Notes: generated by a model not told the origin, from the sequence alone. 58,368 nt of DNA from CAYRDK01 sp043819345 (GCA_043819345.1 JBDREX010000047.1:1-58368), one strand, 5' to 3'; positions 9,479 to 18,177 are shown, numbered from the stretch's first letter. Made by a program: numbers and translations.

Positions 9479-11296
9479 TTATTCTTGTAACCTTTTATTC
9501 TGCTGTTCCCATTGCTTCCAAATTTCTTTCGGAAGCCTTTTGCCAAATTTATTCAAAAATACCTTCTGGTCATCCATCTCTTTTAACCATTCAAATTTAT
9601 CAATCTCCAACAGCTTCTCCAGAGCCTCTTTAGATAAATCAAGCCCTGTTAAATCAAGATTCTCGAAAGCGGGAATATGCCCAATGGGTGTCTTAACGGC
9701 ATCAACTTTTCCATTACACCTATCCAAAATCCACTCTAGGACTCTTAAGTTTTCGCCAAAACCAGGCCATAAATACCGCCCGTCTTTATCTTGTCGGAAC
9801 CAATTGACATGAAATATCTTAGGTGCCTTCTCTAAACGTTTTTCCATAGAAAGCCAATGCTTAAAGTAATCCCCCATATGGTAGCCACAAAATGGCAACA
9901 TCGCCATAGGATCACGCCTAACTTCACCTTGCTTTCCCACCTGAGCAGCCGTACGTTCAGAAGCCATCGTAGCCCCAACATAAACACCATGCTCCCAATT
10001 CAAAGCTTCGTAAACAAGAGGCGCTAAATGAGCGCGCCTCCCCCCAAAAACAATCGCTGAAATCGGCACACCATGATGATGCTCAAGCCTATAAGAAATA
10101 GATGGGCACTGTGAAGCGGGCGCTGTAAAACGGCTATTGGGATGCGCCCCTTTTATTTCTTTACCATTTTCATCTTTTAACCCTGGCTTCCACGGCCTTC
10201 CCTGCCAATCCAACCCTTCTTCTGGCGGCGCCTCATCTCCATCTTCCCACCAAACAGTAAAATCTTTCTTGAGAAGAACATTTGTGAAAATTGTATTTTT
10301 CCTGGCCGTTGCCATGGCATTGGGGTTACTCTTTGAATTCGTCCCAGGCGCCACACCAAAAAACCCTGCTTCAGGATTAATCGCCCAAAGCTGGCCATCG
10401 CTATCAACCCGCATCCAGGAGATATCATCACCAACTGTCCAAATTTTATACCCTTTTACTTTAAGGCCTTCCGGTGGAATTAACATGGCCAAATTGGTTT
10501 TTCCACACGCGCTCGGAAAAGCAGCGGCGATATATTCAATGTGCCCATCCGGTTCTTCAATACCCATAATTAACATGTGTTCGGCCATCCAGCCTTCTTT
10601 TTGCGCCAAAAAACTTGCGATTCTCAAAGACAAACACTTTTTCCCTAAAAGGACATTCCCACCATAACCGGAACCTACGCTCCAAATCGTATTATCCTGA
10701 GGAAAATGCAAAATCAAACGTTTATTGATATCTAAATCCGCTTTGGAATGAAGGCACTTCGTAAAATCCCCTTCAGGGCCCAAATAATCCAAAACTTTCT
10801 GCCCAACACGCGTCATAATCATCATGTTCAAAACAACATAAATGCTATCTGTCAGCTCAACCCCGACTTTACTAAAGGGAGAGCCCACGGGGCCCATAGA
10901 AAAAGGGATAACATACATTGTCCTGCCCTTCATTGAAGCACGAAAATATGTTCCCGCTTTTTTATACGCATCCTTTGGCGCCATCCAATTATTCGTCGGG
11001 CCTGCATCTTCTTTGTCTTTAGTGCAAATAAAAGTCAAATGTTCTGTGCGGGCTACATCATTAACAGCCGTGCGATGATAAAAACATCCTGGCATTTTTT
11101 CCGCATTCAGGCGCACTATTTCACCCGTAGATACAGCCTCATCTTCCAAAGATTTTTTCTGCTCTGAAGAACCATTGATCCAAATAATCTGGTCAGGTTT
11201 GCACATAGCAGCCATCTCTTTTACCCAGGCCTTTAATTTTACATTTTTTGTTTTTACAGAAATATTTTTATCATTTAAAAACTTGAACGTCATCAT
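9479..11296 (-). CDS. pckG: Phosphoenolpyruvate carboxykinase (GTP)
   Basis: Interconverts oxaloacetate + GTP and phosphoenolpyruvate + CO2 + GDP, linking C4 acids with gluconeogenesis or, in the reverse direction, anaplerosis. The 605-aa length is typical for the GTP-dependent family. The kinase P-loop PSACGKTN is at residues 261-268, the metal-binding GDDISWM at 289-295, and the active-site region with GPVGSP is at about 135-140. GAGGAAG directly precedes two adjacent ATG codons, so the start is 11296 or 11293. The gene appears monocistronic, with repeats on either side. Confidence 0.96.
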   Translation of the reverse strand: MMTFKFLNDKNISVKTKNVKLKAWVKEMAAMCKPDQIIWINGSSEQKKSLEDEAVSTGEIVRLNAEKMPGCFYHRTAVNDVARTEHLTFICTKDKEDAGPTNNWMAPKDAYKKAGTYFRASMKGRTMYVIPFSMGPVGSPFSKVGVELTDSIYVVLNMMIMTRVGQKVLDYLGPEGDFTKCLHSKADLDINKRLILHFPQDNTIWSVGSGYGGNVLLGKKCLSLRIASFLAQKEGWMAEHMLIMGIEEPDGHIEYIAAAFPSACGKTNLAMLIPPEGLKVKGYKIWTVGDDISWMRVDSDGQLWAINPEAGFFGVAPGTNSKSNPNAMATARKNTIFTNVLLKKDFTVWWEDGDEAPPEEGLDWQGRPWKPGLKDENGKEIKGAHPNSRFTAPASQCPSISYRLEHHHGVPISAIVFGGRRAHLAPLVYEALNWEHGVYVGATMASERTAAQVGKQGEVRRDPMAMLPFCGYHMGDYFKHWLSMEKRLEKAPKIFHVNWFRQDKDGRYLWPGFGENLRVLEWILDRCNGKVDAVKTPIGHIPAFENLDLTGLDLSKEALEKLLEIDKFEWLKEMDDQKVFLNKFGKRLPKEIWKQWEQQNKRLQE

Positions 11297-11399
11297 CTTC
11301 CTCAGTGGTTATGCCAGGAGTTAGTTTATTTGTAAACAAAGTTTGTCTTCAACAACGCTTGATAAGTATAATTTATTTTGCGCTGTTAAGGTATAAACC

Positions 11400-11446
11400 G
11401 ACGACAATATCCTCGGCCTTATTTATTGTCGTCTATTCCTTTTTTT
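11400..11446. terminator. Possible terminator hairpin between lipoprotein gene and pckG
   Basis: A perfect 10-bp inverted repeat (GACGACAATA 11400-11409 and TATTGTCGTC 11424-11433) lies directly after the lipoprotein gene's stop codon on the minus strand. The only T-run (11440-11446) is on the plus-strand side, so as a minus-strand terminator it is imperfect. No plus-strand gene ends here. Confidence 0.35.
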
Positions 11447-11455
11447 GAAAGGTTG

Positions 11456-11917
11456 TCACCTATTATCATCTTGTGACGGTAAATCTTCTAAAGCGCCCCT
11501 CAACAGACGCCAGGTCTTTGGCCCAACTTTACCATCAGCGGCAAGCTTATTGCGAAGCTGAAATTCTTTGATCGCTTTCTTTGATTTTTTGCCAAGTTTT
11601 CCGTCTATCTTGCCATGGTATAAGCCAAGCTTCTTGAGGGCGATTTGTATTGTTTTATCTGTGGGGTGATCTAATGAAACAGGGCTCTCTGTTTCCTGCT
11701 GCAGTTTCTGTGCAACATCCTCTTGTTCTTGGCCAGCTAAAGCATCGCCTCCAACAGGGCCGCTTAATAACGCATCCGCCTTTGCGAGGCTAACAGCATT
11801 GTACGCTTGTGCAACATCCTGCTGTTGGCTTCTGCCACAACCCGACAACATAAACATAAGAATTAAAAAAGAACAATATCGATACTTCCTGCACAGTTTA
11901 TATAAACACATGGTCAA
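11456..11917 (-). CDS. Lipoprotein with peptidoglycan-binding domain
   Basis: A 153-aa envelope protein. A type II signal peptide ends in the lipobox LSGC near residue 27. A Gln/Ala/Glu-rich spacer follows, then a PG_binding_1-type domain from about residue 85: IQIALKKLGLYHGKIDGKLG, then KAIKEFQLRNKL and GKVGPKTW. This domain usually anchors proteins to the cell wall or assists wall hydrolases. No catalytic domain is present. The next gene upstream encodes a second protein of the same plan, so the pair look like diverged tandem duplicates. Confidence 0.8.
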   Translation of the reverse strand: MTMCLYKLCRKYRYCSFLILMFMLSGCGRSQQQDVAQAYNAVSLAKADALLSGPVGGDALAGQEQEDVAQKLQQETESPVSLDHPTDKTIQIALKKLGLYHGKIDGKLGKKSKKAIKEFQLRNKLAADGKVGPKTWRLLRGALEDLPSQDDNR

Positions 11918-11965
11918 TCTTACTTGAAAAAATTTATCTTAAAAGCCCTATGTTAGCACTTTAAA

Positions 11966-12391
11966 TTACTTGCCTTGTAAATATTTGGCCAATTTTTCTT
12001 TCGTCATTCGGCCCGCAACACCATCAACTTTTAATCCCATATCTTTCTGAAATTCCTTAATAGCTATTTTTGACCGAGGGCCAATCTTGCCATCAATCTT
12101 TCCGTCGTAATAACCAATATTTTTCAGAGCCAATTGAATCTGCTCTTTTGTCATTTTAGCTGCTATAACAGAGGTAGGCTCTACTTCTTTAACCACGAGG
12201 GTATCAGAGACGGAAGGATCTTTTACCAAGCAGCACGTCATTTCATTCTGGCTGCTAAGATCTTCGACTTTTGTTTCCAAAACATGCAAACGATTTTCAA
12301 GCGCCAACAAGGACGAAGAATGTGTTGTGGCACAACCTGAGCATAACAAGACCCCAAAAAATCCACTCATAATAAATAAGCGCCTTCTCAT
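11966..12391 (-). CDS. Lipoprotein with peptidoglycan-binding domain (paralogue)
   Basis: A 141-aa lipoprotein. I chose ATG 12389-12391 because AAGGAG lies 5-7 nt upstream and the product then opens MRRRLFIMSGFF, a normal lipoprotein signal with lipobox CSGC. The longer frame lacks such a site. A short coiled-coil-like stretch (ALENRLHVLETKVEDLSS) precedes a PG_binding_1 domain at the C terminus (IQLALKNIGYYDGKIDGKIG, then IAIKEFQKDMGLKVDG). The combination suggests an oligomeric, wall-tethered outer-membrane lipoprotein. It pairs with the next gene downstream. Confidence 0.8.
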   Translation of the reverse strand: MRRRLFIMSGFFGVLLCSGCATTHSSSLLALENRLHVLETKVEDLSSQNEMTCCLVKDPSVSDTLVVKEVEPTSVIAAKMTKEQIQLALKNIGYYDGKIDGKIGPRSKIAIKEFQKDMGLKVDGVAGRMTKEKLAKYLQGK

Positions 12392-12479
12392 AATATCTCC
12401 TTGGTAAGGCTCGTAATTGTGTATAAATATACCACAACCAATAAAAATGTCAAATACTGCACACACAGCGAATTACAGT

Positions 12480-13742
12480 TCACACAATGTGCGCACCTTT
12501 TGAAAAAATTAAAAAATACAACAACAACAAAGACAGCAGGCTCATCACAATAACCATCCCCCAGGCGATCACATTATAGACTCTAGAATTAACATACTCT
12601 CCCATAAGCCTCTTGTCATTAATCAAGCGCAACATCAGGATCAGGACAAAAGGCAGTAATATGCCATTGGCTACCTGAGAAAAAAGCATAACTTTAACAA
12701 GAGGCACACGCGGAATAAGAATAAAAACGGCTCCAAAAATAATAATCCCCGTATAAAGCATATAAAAATGTGGCGCTTGGCGAAAACTTTTATTAACTCC
12801 TAATTCCCATCCCATCCCCTCGCACACAGAGTATGCGGTGGACAAAGGCAAAATAGAAGCCGCAAATAAAGATGCGTTAAAAAGGCCAAACGCAAACAGC
12901 AAATAACAATAGTTTCCAGCTAAAGGTTTTAAGGCCAGCGCCGCGTCCTTAGCCGTTTCAACAGATACACCATGCTTAAAAAGCGTGCTACCACAAACAA
13001 CAACAATAAAAAAAGCAACAATAGTTACAACAAAAGCCCCAATAATCACATCAAGACGGTGATAACCATAATCTTTTAACTTAATCCCCTTCTCTACCAC
13101 AGAGGCCTGTTGATAGAATTGCATCCAAGGAGCGATCGTTGTCCCAATCAAGCCAACAAGCATCACAATATAGATCTTATTAAAGTGCAATTTCGGACTG
13201 ATCACTTCATGGCCAATAGCCACCCAATCAGGCTTCGTGATAAAACCTGAAATGATGTAAGAAATATAAAAAATACAAGCACCTAAAAAAACTTTCTCAA
13301 CAGATTTGTAGTTGCCCCTAACAACCAGCCACCAAACGAAAATAGCGCACAAAATAATCAATACCGGCCTATTGATCCCAAACAAATCAGCCGAGGCCGC
13401 GATACCGGAGAATTCAGCCATAACATTGCCAATATTGGCCAAAACAAGGACAAGCATGGAATAAAATGTTACTTTTACGCCAAATTCTTCACGAATCAGA
13501 TCAGCAAGCCCTTTGCCTGTAACTACAGCCATACGGCTTGACATCTCCTGGACAACAATTAAAACAAAAATAATCGGAACAAAAGACCATAGTAGAGAAT
13601 AACCAAAATGAGCGCCTGCAACCGAATAAGTCGCAATACCACCAGCGTCATTATCAACATTAGCCGTAATAATCCCAGGCCCCATGATAGAAAGAAATAG
13701 AATAATCCGGGTCCATATATTACTGAATCTTGTCTTAATCAT
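12480..13742 (-). CDS. NRAMP-related divalent metal (probably Mg2+ or Mn2+) transporter
   Basis: A 420-aa inner-membrane protein with about 11 hydrophobic helices of the SLC11/NRAMP fold. The TM1 ion site reads DNDAGG at residues 30-35, where classical NRAMPs have DPGN. The TM6 region reads TTIAPWMQF (residues 201-209), so the usual metal-binding methionine of the MPH motif is replaced by Ala204. Loss of that methionine is reported for NRAMP-related magnesium transporters, so Mg2+ is a good candidate. The adjacent upstream gene encodes a cytosolic MgtE-like Mg2+-sensor protein, which supports this. Substrate is inferred; the fold is clear. Confidence 0.85.
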   Translation of the reverse strand: MIKTRFSNIWTRIILFLSIMGPGIITANVDNDAGGIATYSVAGAHFGYSLLWSFVPIIFVLIVVQEMSSRMAVVTGKGLADLIREEFGVKVTFYSMLVLVLANIGNVMAEFSGIAASADLFGINRPVLIILCAIFVWWLVVRGNYKSVEKVFLGACIFYISYIISGFITKPDWVAIGHEVISPKLHFNKIYIVMLVGLIGTTIAPWMQFYQQASVVEKGIKLKDYGYHRLDVIIGAFVVTIVAFFIVVVCGSTLFKHGVSVETAKDAALALKPLAGNYCYLLFAFGLFNASLFAASILPLSTAYSVCEGMGWELGVNKSFRQAPHFYMLYTGIIIFGAVFILIPRVPLVKVMLFSQVANGILLPFVLILMLRLINDKRLMGEYVNSRVYNVIAWGMVIVMSLLSLLLLYFLIFSKGAHIV

Positions 13743-13763
13743 ATGGCCTTTTTTTCAGTTCCA

Positions 13764-13823
13764 AGTTGACCAGTTTACGAGTTTGCGAGTTGAACCCGCT
13801 CGCTCGCTAACCCGCTGAGAGTT
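13764..13823. repeat. Intergenic GTTTACGAG/AACCCG quasi-palindromic repeat (family i copy 1)
   Basis: A 60-bp block in which a GTTTACGAGTTTGCGAGTT half is followed by an AACCCGCT...CTAACCCGC half. The same architecture and vocabulary recur at 41180, 45190, 53242 and 54337. It fills the gap between the MgtE-like gene and the transporter gene. Confidence 0.6.
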
Positions 13824-13841
13824 TTAACATGTGTATTTTGC

Positions 13842-15161
13842 TTATATTTGACTTTGTTTCTTACTCTTTCTCCAGGCTATAGATACGAGCCTTGAGAAAA
13901 TATCGTCTATCGTAATAATCCCTACCAGAATCTTGTTCTCATCAACAACGGGCAGCGCAGCAATATTGTACTTATCCATGAGCAGAGCAATTTTCTGCAC
14001 ATCATCTTCAATACGAATCATAACCGTCTTTTTTAATGCTGCCATCATAACATTATCATGAATATTTGCTATAATCAGGCGGCGCAAGAAAGTCGTTCCC
14101 ACAAGATGTCCTTGTGAATCAACAATGTAGATGTTCTGAATTGTCTCAGCTTTAGGTGTCTTTTCTTTAACAATATTCAAGGCCTGCTCAATTGTTGAAT
14201 CCTGTAAAACAGCAATATACTCTGTCGTCATAAGACCGCCAGCCGACTCCCCTGAATACCCTAAAAGCGTCGAAAGCATCTTGGCATTCTTGGATTCCAT
14301 TAAACTCAAAATGCTATCTGTCTTCTTTCTCGGCAGCTCAGCGAGAAGATCTACTGCTTCATCAGCAGGTAAATGGTTTAAAATCTCAACAGCATCTTTT
14401 TCGGCCAAATCCTCCAACAAGGATTGCTGCGACTTAAAATCCAAAGTTGCTAAAAGCTGGCTTTTTGTAATGATATCCAAAGTTTTAAAGAGAGCAACCC
14501 GGTGTTGCGGAGCCAAATCCAACATAATCTCACTCAACTCTTCCGGAGGAATTTTGGCCAACTCTTTTTGTGAAACATCCACTTTGATCGTCCTGCTAAC
14601 AGGGTTAATGGAAAGTGGCTGAATATAATGCCAGGGAATAAAACGGGGTTTGTGTAAATAAGAAGCATCTTTATTAAAACAAGCGACCGCTCGATCAACT
14701 ACCCTTTCAAATCCTAACCGACGAAAAATACCTCGCATACCAATATCCACATGGGCTAAAACCAATTCCTGATCGGCCTGTAGAAAATGAATATCATTGA
14801 CCCTGATAACATTCTGATTATTTGTATCAACCACCTGCTGGTCCAAAATATCCTGACGTAAAGACAGGTCCGTTTTGATATTGATACCGTCTGAAAATTT
14901 CAATTCTTCCCTCTTTAAATTCAGGCGAATATAACGCACTGTAACCTCAGACACTTGGACCCAATCGAGCGCAGCCCAAATCTTGCGCAATCCTCCTTTA
15001 GAAATAATCAATGTTTTAGACCTGGCGTACTTACCCATAGGCTCTACGATAATATCATGCAAAACCCCTACGCGCTGGCCCATGCGATCCAAAACCTTGA
15101 GCCCATGTATTTGAGAGAAAAATACAAAAACAGAATCTGGAATCTTATGCATAGTCATCAT
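13842..15161 (-). CDS. Cytosolic MgtE-like Mg2+ sensor: PRC-barrel-like + MgtE_N + CBS pair, no membrane domain
   Basis: A 439-aa soluble protein. Residues about 12-195 look like two PRC-barrel-type halves (LDRMGQRVGVLHDIIVEPMG; QELVLAHVDIGMRG). An MgtE_N superhelical domain spans about 200-300 (IPPEELSEIMLDLAPQHRVA, HLPADEAVDLLAELP), then a CBS pair at about 310-430 (GGLMTTEYIAVL; NIAALPVVDENKILVG). The protein stops after the CBS domains, so the MgtE channel is absent. In MgtE the N/CBS part senses cytosolic Mg2+ and gates the pore. Here the sensor lies beside an NRAMP-related transporter and may regulate it. A consensus promoter precedes it with a leader of about 117 nt. Confidence 0.85.
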   Translation of the reverse strand: MMTMHKIPDSVFVFFSQIHGLKVLDRMGQRVGVLHDIIVEPMGKYARSKTLIISKGGLRKIWAALDWVQVSEVTVRYIRLNLKREELKFSDGINIKTDLSLRQDILDQQVVDTNNQNVIRVNDIHFLQADQELVLAHVDIGMRGIFRRLGFERVVDRAVACFNKDASYLHKPRFIPWHYIQPLSINPVSRTIKVDVSQKELAKIPPEELSEIMLDLAPQHRVALFKTLDIITKSQLLATLDFKSQQSLLEDLAEKDAVEILNHLPADEAVDLLAELPRKKTDSILSLMESKNAKMLSTLLGYSGESAGGLMTTEYIAVLQDSTIEQALNIVKEKTPKAETIQNIYIVDSQGHLVGTTFLRRLIIANIHDNVMMAALKKTVMIRIEDDVQKIALLMDKYNIAALPVVDENKILVGIITIDDIFSRLVSIAWRKSKKQSQI

Positions 15162-15284
15162 TCGTACACCTCTAAAAACAACCCTAAAATTACAGCAAAG
15201 GACAACAAAAAAACCTCAAATATCCAATAACGCCGGAACCCTGTTTTAGAAGGGCCTCCTGAAAAGAATATTTAAACTTGGATT

Positions 15285-15313
15285 ATTATACTTTATGTTG
15301 CTACAAATAACAA
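15285..15313 (-). promoter_or_regulatory. Sigma-70-like promoter of the MgtE-like gene
   Basis: On the minus strand TTGTTA (15313-15308) and TATAAT (15290-15285) are separated by exactly 17 bp. The predicted transcript has a leader of about 117 nt containing a short hairpin around GGCCCT...AGGG. I could not match the leader to the M-box or another known Mg2+/Mn2+ riboswitch. Confidence 0.65.
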
Positions 15314-15320
15314 AATGAAT

Positions 15321-16076
15321 TTAGACGGACTGAAACAAAGCGGTTGGGCTTGAAACAGGAGGAGGAAACGTCGGATAAAACCCTAACTCTTCTAAGAGGG
15401 ACGCCTGAGACAAAAGATCTTCTGTGGCCACACAAGCAGCTATGCATCCATTTCGCAAAAATAAAACACGGTCTGTTAAACGCATAATCATATCCAAATC
15501 ATGAGAAGCAACAACCTTCGTCATAGGAATACCTTTAAGAATACTGATAAGCTGATGCCTGTGTTTAGGGTCAAGATTACTCGTCGGCTCATCAAAAACA
15601 AAAATTTTTGGACTCATAGAAAGCACCGTTGCCACCGATACCCTCTTTTTCTCTCCAAAACTCAAATGATGCGAAATCTTACCTGCAGCATGAGCCATAT
15701 CAACGCTCGCAAGAGCTTCATGGACACGCCTGGCAACCTCACGCTCGCAACAGCCCATATTAATGGGGCCAAAAGCAACATCATCAAAAACAGTCGGCAT
15801 AAAAAGCTGTGTATCAGGATCCTGAAAAACTAAACCAACATCTTCCCTGACAGCTGCAAGGTTTTTCTGGCAAATCTTACGGCCATTAATTTTTACAAAT
15901 CCTTCGCCCTGTAAAATGCCATTCAAATGCAAAAGCAGAGTTGTTTTGCCAGCACCATTAGAACCAATAACCCCCAAAGATTCTCCCTGGGCTACACAAA
16001 AATTCAACCCCTTCAGCGCTTTTGTGCCATCAGGATAAGAATATTCCAATTCATTTACTTCAATCGCTTTATGCAT
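15321..16076 (-). CDS. cbiO: ECF-type cobalt/nickel transporter ATPase
   Basis: ATP-binding subunit of an energy-coupling-factor importer. The 251-aa protein has Walker A GSNGAGKTT at about 37-45, Q-loop FQDPDTQLF, signature LSFGEKKR, Walker B IFVFDEPTSNLD and switch histidine SHDLD. The DTQLF wording is typical of CbiO/EcfA. Its start overlaps the cbiQ end by 8 nt, so the two are translationally coupled. With nikR upstream and a [NiFe]-hydrogenase in the region, nickel is the likelier metal. No S component is encoded next to it. Confidence 0.9.
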   Translation of the reverse strand: MHKAIEVNELEYSYPDGTKALKGLNFCVAQGESLGVIGSNGAGKTTLLLHLNGILQGEGFVKINGRKICQKNLAAVREDVGLVFQDPDTQLFMPTVFDDVAFGPINMGCCEREVARRVHEALASVDMAHAAGKISHHLSFGEKKRVSVATVLSMSPKIFVFDEPTSNLDPKHRHQLISILKGIPMTKVVASHDLDMIMRLTDRVLFLRNGCIAACVATEDLLSQASLLEELGFYPTFPPPVSSPTALFQSV

Positions 16077-16797
16077 AAATATAACTCCATACGCTCACAC
16101 CAGAGACATAGGCTAAAACAATCAACATAAAACTAAAATCTCGTGTTTTAAAAACAAATGGATGTGTTGTCTTGATCTGGCCGCGATACCCTCGAGAACA
16201 CATCGCCAGATAGACCTTTTCAGAAGTCTCATATGAATTCACAAATAAACTTCCGATCATGTTTGAAAGAGCCCTCACTTTAAACCACCACCTATTAACA
16301 ACAGTCCGAGATTCTCTGGCCCGATTCATCTTCATGAGCTGATCGGAAAAAAGATAATAATAGCGGTACATAAAAGAAAAAATCATCAACAATAACGTTG
16401 GGCAGCGCATCTTTTCAAAACCTTTTAGAAGGTCAGTAAAATGCGTCGTTGAAACAAGCAGCAGCATACAAACAAGAGCCAAAAAAGAACGCAATACAAT
16501 GAAAACAACAAATTCAAAATAATGGTTTTCGGCCTTCAACAACATAGGCAGGCTCAAAAGAATTATGAAAGGAAGAAAGATCAACGACCTCTTCAGGATA
16601 AAGCGCCAAGGCAACCTTGAAGCTATCGTTAAAACCAAAACCATGGCGCCATAAAAATATAATGCCCCAATACGAACAAGAGGCGTCAAAACAATACAAC
16701 AGACAACAGCCACAAAAACAATAATTTTTACACGAGGGTCAATCCTGTGCAATAAGCTATCCAGATGACTGTATTGATCTATAAATTTATGATGCAT
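16069..16797 (-). CDS. cbiQ: ECF-type cobalt/nickel transporter transmembrane (T) subunit
   Basis: A 242-aa membrane protein of the CbiQ family. It opens FIDQYSHLDSLLHRIDPRVK, the usual start before TM1, and has about five membrane helices. The two ATPase-coupling Ala-Arg-Gly-type helices are represented by RARESR and by MCSRGYRGQ near the C terminus. It couples CbiO to a substrate-specific component (CbiM/NikM). That component is absent from the flanking genes and must be encoded elsewhere, or the pair serves as a shared module. Confidence 0.88.
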   Translation of the reverse strand: MHHKFIDQYSHLDSLLHRIDPRVKIIVFVAVVCCIVLTPLVRIGALYFYGAMVLVLTIASRLPWRFILKRSLIFLPFIILLSLPMLLKAENHYFEFVVFIVLRSFLALVCMLLLVSTTHFTDLLKGFEKMRCPTLLLMIFSFMYRYYYLFSDQLMKMNRARESRTVVNRWWFKVRALSNMIGSLFVNSYETSEKVYLAMCSRGYRGQIKTTHPFVFKTRDFSFMLIVLAYVSGVSVWSYIYA

Positions 16798-16800
16798 GAG

Positions 16801-17040
16801 TTAAATAGTTCAAATCCGAAATCCCTGCCTACCGGCAGGCAAGCGAATATCGAAGCACGAAACAATTTTCAAAATCTAAAATGACAAAAATAAAAACTTA
16901 TGTTTAAAACATTCAGGTGTTTAAAAATTCGTATTTGTTTAGATTTTCCAAACAGGCGTGTTTTGCCATTTGAACATTCGAGTTTTGGATTTGTTTAGAA
17001 TTTCGTACTTCGTATTTCGAATTTGATGTGTTTTATCGCG
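16801..17040. repeat. Intergenic TTTCGAATTTCG word-like repeat (family ii) with CCTGCC hairpin
   Basis: The 250-bp gap between nikR and cbiQ is filled with recurring words. CGAAATCC, CGAATATCGAAGCACGAAAC and AAAATCTAAAATGAC lie on the left; their complements (TTCGTATTTG, GATTTTCCAAAC, TTCGTACTTCGTATTTCG) lie on the right. The whole is a loose 240-bp palindrome. A short perfect hairpin (CTGCCTACCGGCAG) lies at about 16827-16840. No coding potential was seen. Confidence 0.55.
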
Positions 17041-17047
17041 CCCTTAA

Positions 17048-17464
17048 TTAAACTATACGTTCTCCTGTCGTCGTCATACTCAAGGCTACATGCTTGACGC
17101 CCTTACAAGCCTTAATCTGGTCATGTAACTCCTGAATAATCCTGGCTTTCCCCTTAACAACAATCGTTTCAAGACAGTTATCATGATCCAGATGGACATG
17201 CTGCGTACAAACAATAAGCCCCTGAAAATCATGGGCAATGTTGAGAAGCGTATCAACCAACTCTCTCTTATGATGATTGTAAACAACCAGAATCACACCA
17301 GCAACCATGGCATTCTTCTGCCACTCATCTTTAACAAAAGACTGCCTGATCAAATCACGCAAAGCTTCTGAACGATTTTTATAGCCACCTCTCTGAATAT
17401 ACTGATCAAAAAGGTTTAAAAGTTCATCTTCCATGGAGACGCCAAAACGCGTCAAATGTGCCAT
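17048..17464 (-). CDS. nikR: Nickel-responsive transcriptional regulator NikR
   Basis: A 138-aa ribbon-helix-helix repressor with an ACT-like Ni-binding domain. The RHH segment (LTRFGVSMEDELLNLFDQYI, RSEALRDLIR) occupies residues 4-41. The high-affinity nickel ligands line up two positions on from E. coli NikR: His78, His89, His91 and Cys97 (in HVHLDHDNC). It should control nickel uptake, most simply the cbiQ-cbiO pair 250 nt downstream on the same strand. No classical NikR palindrome (GTATGA/TCATAC) was spotted. A consensus promoter lies 5' of it. Confidence 0.93.
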   Translation of the reverse strand: MAHLTRFGVSMEDELLNLFDQYIQRGGYKNRSEALRDLIRQSFVKDEWQKNAMVAGVILVVYNHHKRELVDTLLNIAHDFQGLIVCTQHVHLDHDNCLETIVVKGKARIIQELHDQIKACKGVKHVALSMTTTGERIV

Positions 17465-17512
17465 ATAAACCTCTGTTTTTGAAGGAAATAAAAACGTGTT
17501 ACTTATTGAAAA

Positions 17513-17540
17513 ATAATAGCACTAAATAGGCAAAAGTCAA
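17513..17540 (-). promoter_or_regulatory. Promoter of nikR
   Basis: On the minus strand TTGACT (17540-17535) and TATTAT (17518-17513) are separated by 16 bp. A TGC directly before the -10 makes it an extended -10. The leader is about 40-45 nt. Confidence 0.6.
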
Positions 17541-17580
17541 TCACTTATGCAGAAACAAGAGTACTTCCTGAAAGGCTGGT

Positions 17581-18162
17581 TTATGTCTTGAAGCCTAGTG
17601 TTTTAATAACCCTGGTAAAAGCGGAATTCCCTGTGGCATAGCAGCTAGCTGCATTCTTATACCCTAAAACATAAATTTTTGAACCTCTCTCAAAGAAAAG
17701 AACATGGCTCCTCATAAGAACCTCTTTAGCGTTTGACTTATAAAGAGGAAGCATTAAGAAATAACTCATGCTGATATCGCGCGACAAAAGTTTTGATGGC
17801 AAATGAACAATCTTGTCCGATTCAAGCTTATAACCTCTCAGCTTTTTGGCTCTAGCTAAATACAATTCAGAAAAATCAGAAGACGATGCAAATTCTCCAG
17901 CACTCTTTTGCTTAGGGTACGCTGTTACCGTAATAGAAGGCCTAAAACCTGTTGTCTTTTCCGGTGGGCCAAAAACATGGACCTGAGAATATTTTTCCGC
18001 CCTCCCTTTTGATTCCCTGATCTGCCACCCATACGGATATTCAAATGAAAGATCTTTCCCCTCATAACGCGTATAGTTATATTTCATAAAGACTCCTCGT
18101 GCCGTTATAAGTACGATAGCAACCATCGCCACTAAAACAAACACCCTACTCTTTCTCTTCAT
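17581..18162 (-). CDS. Membrane-anchored PsbP/DcrB-like protein of unknown function
   Basis: A 193-aa protein with a single N-terminal membrane segment (VFVLVAMVAIVLITARGVF, residues 7-25) and an extracytoplasmic domain. The domain starts YTRYEGKDLSFEYPYGW, the usual opening of PsbP-like/DcrB-type folds. No catalytic motif was seen. It ends 15 nt before the pilin-peptidase gene region on the same strand, so co-expression with the pilin-like gene upstream is likely. Function is not assigned. Confidence 0.6.
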   Translation of the reverse strand: MKRKSRVFVLVAMVAIVLITARGVFMKYNYTRYEGKDLSFEYPYGWQIRESKGRAEKYSQVHVFGPPEKTTGFRPSITVTAYPKQKSAGEFASSSDFSELYLARAKKLRGYKLESDKIVHLPSKLLSRDISMSYFLMLPLYKSNAKEVLMRSHVLFFERGSKIYVLGYKNAASCYATGNSAFTRVIKTLGFKT

Positions 18163-18177
18163 AGGAATAACCTCTTA

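Noticed and set aside
10137..10667. A 176-codon plus-strand frame
   Set aside because: It lies wholly opposite pckG, whose reading is certain, and its translation has no recognisable features.
15162..15280. M-box or yybP-ykoY riboswitch before the Mg2+-sensor gene
   Set aside because: The leader is too short for an M-box and the conserved core sequences of either class were not found.
16798..17600. NikR operator near nikR or cbiQ
   Set aside because: No GTATGA/TCATAC-like palindrome with the proper spacing could be seen.
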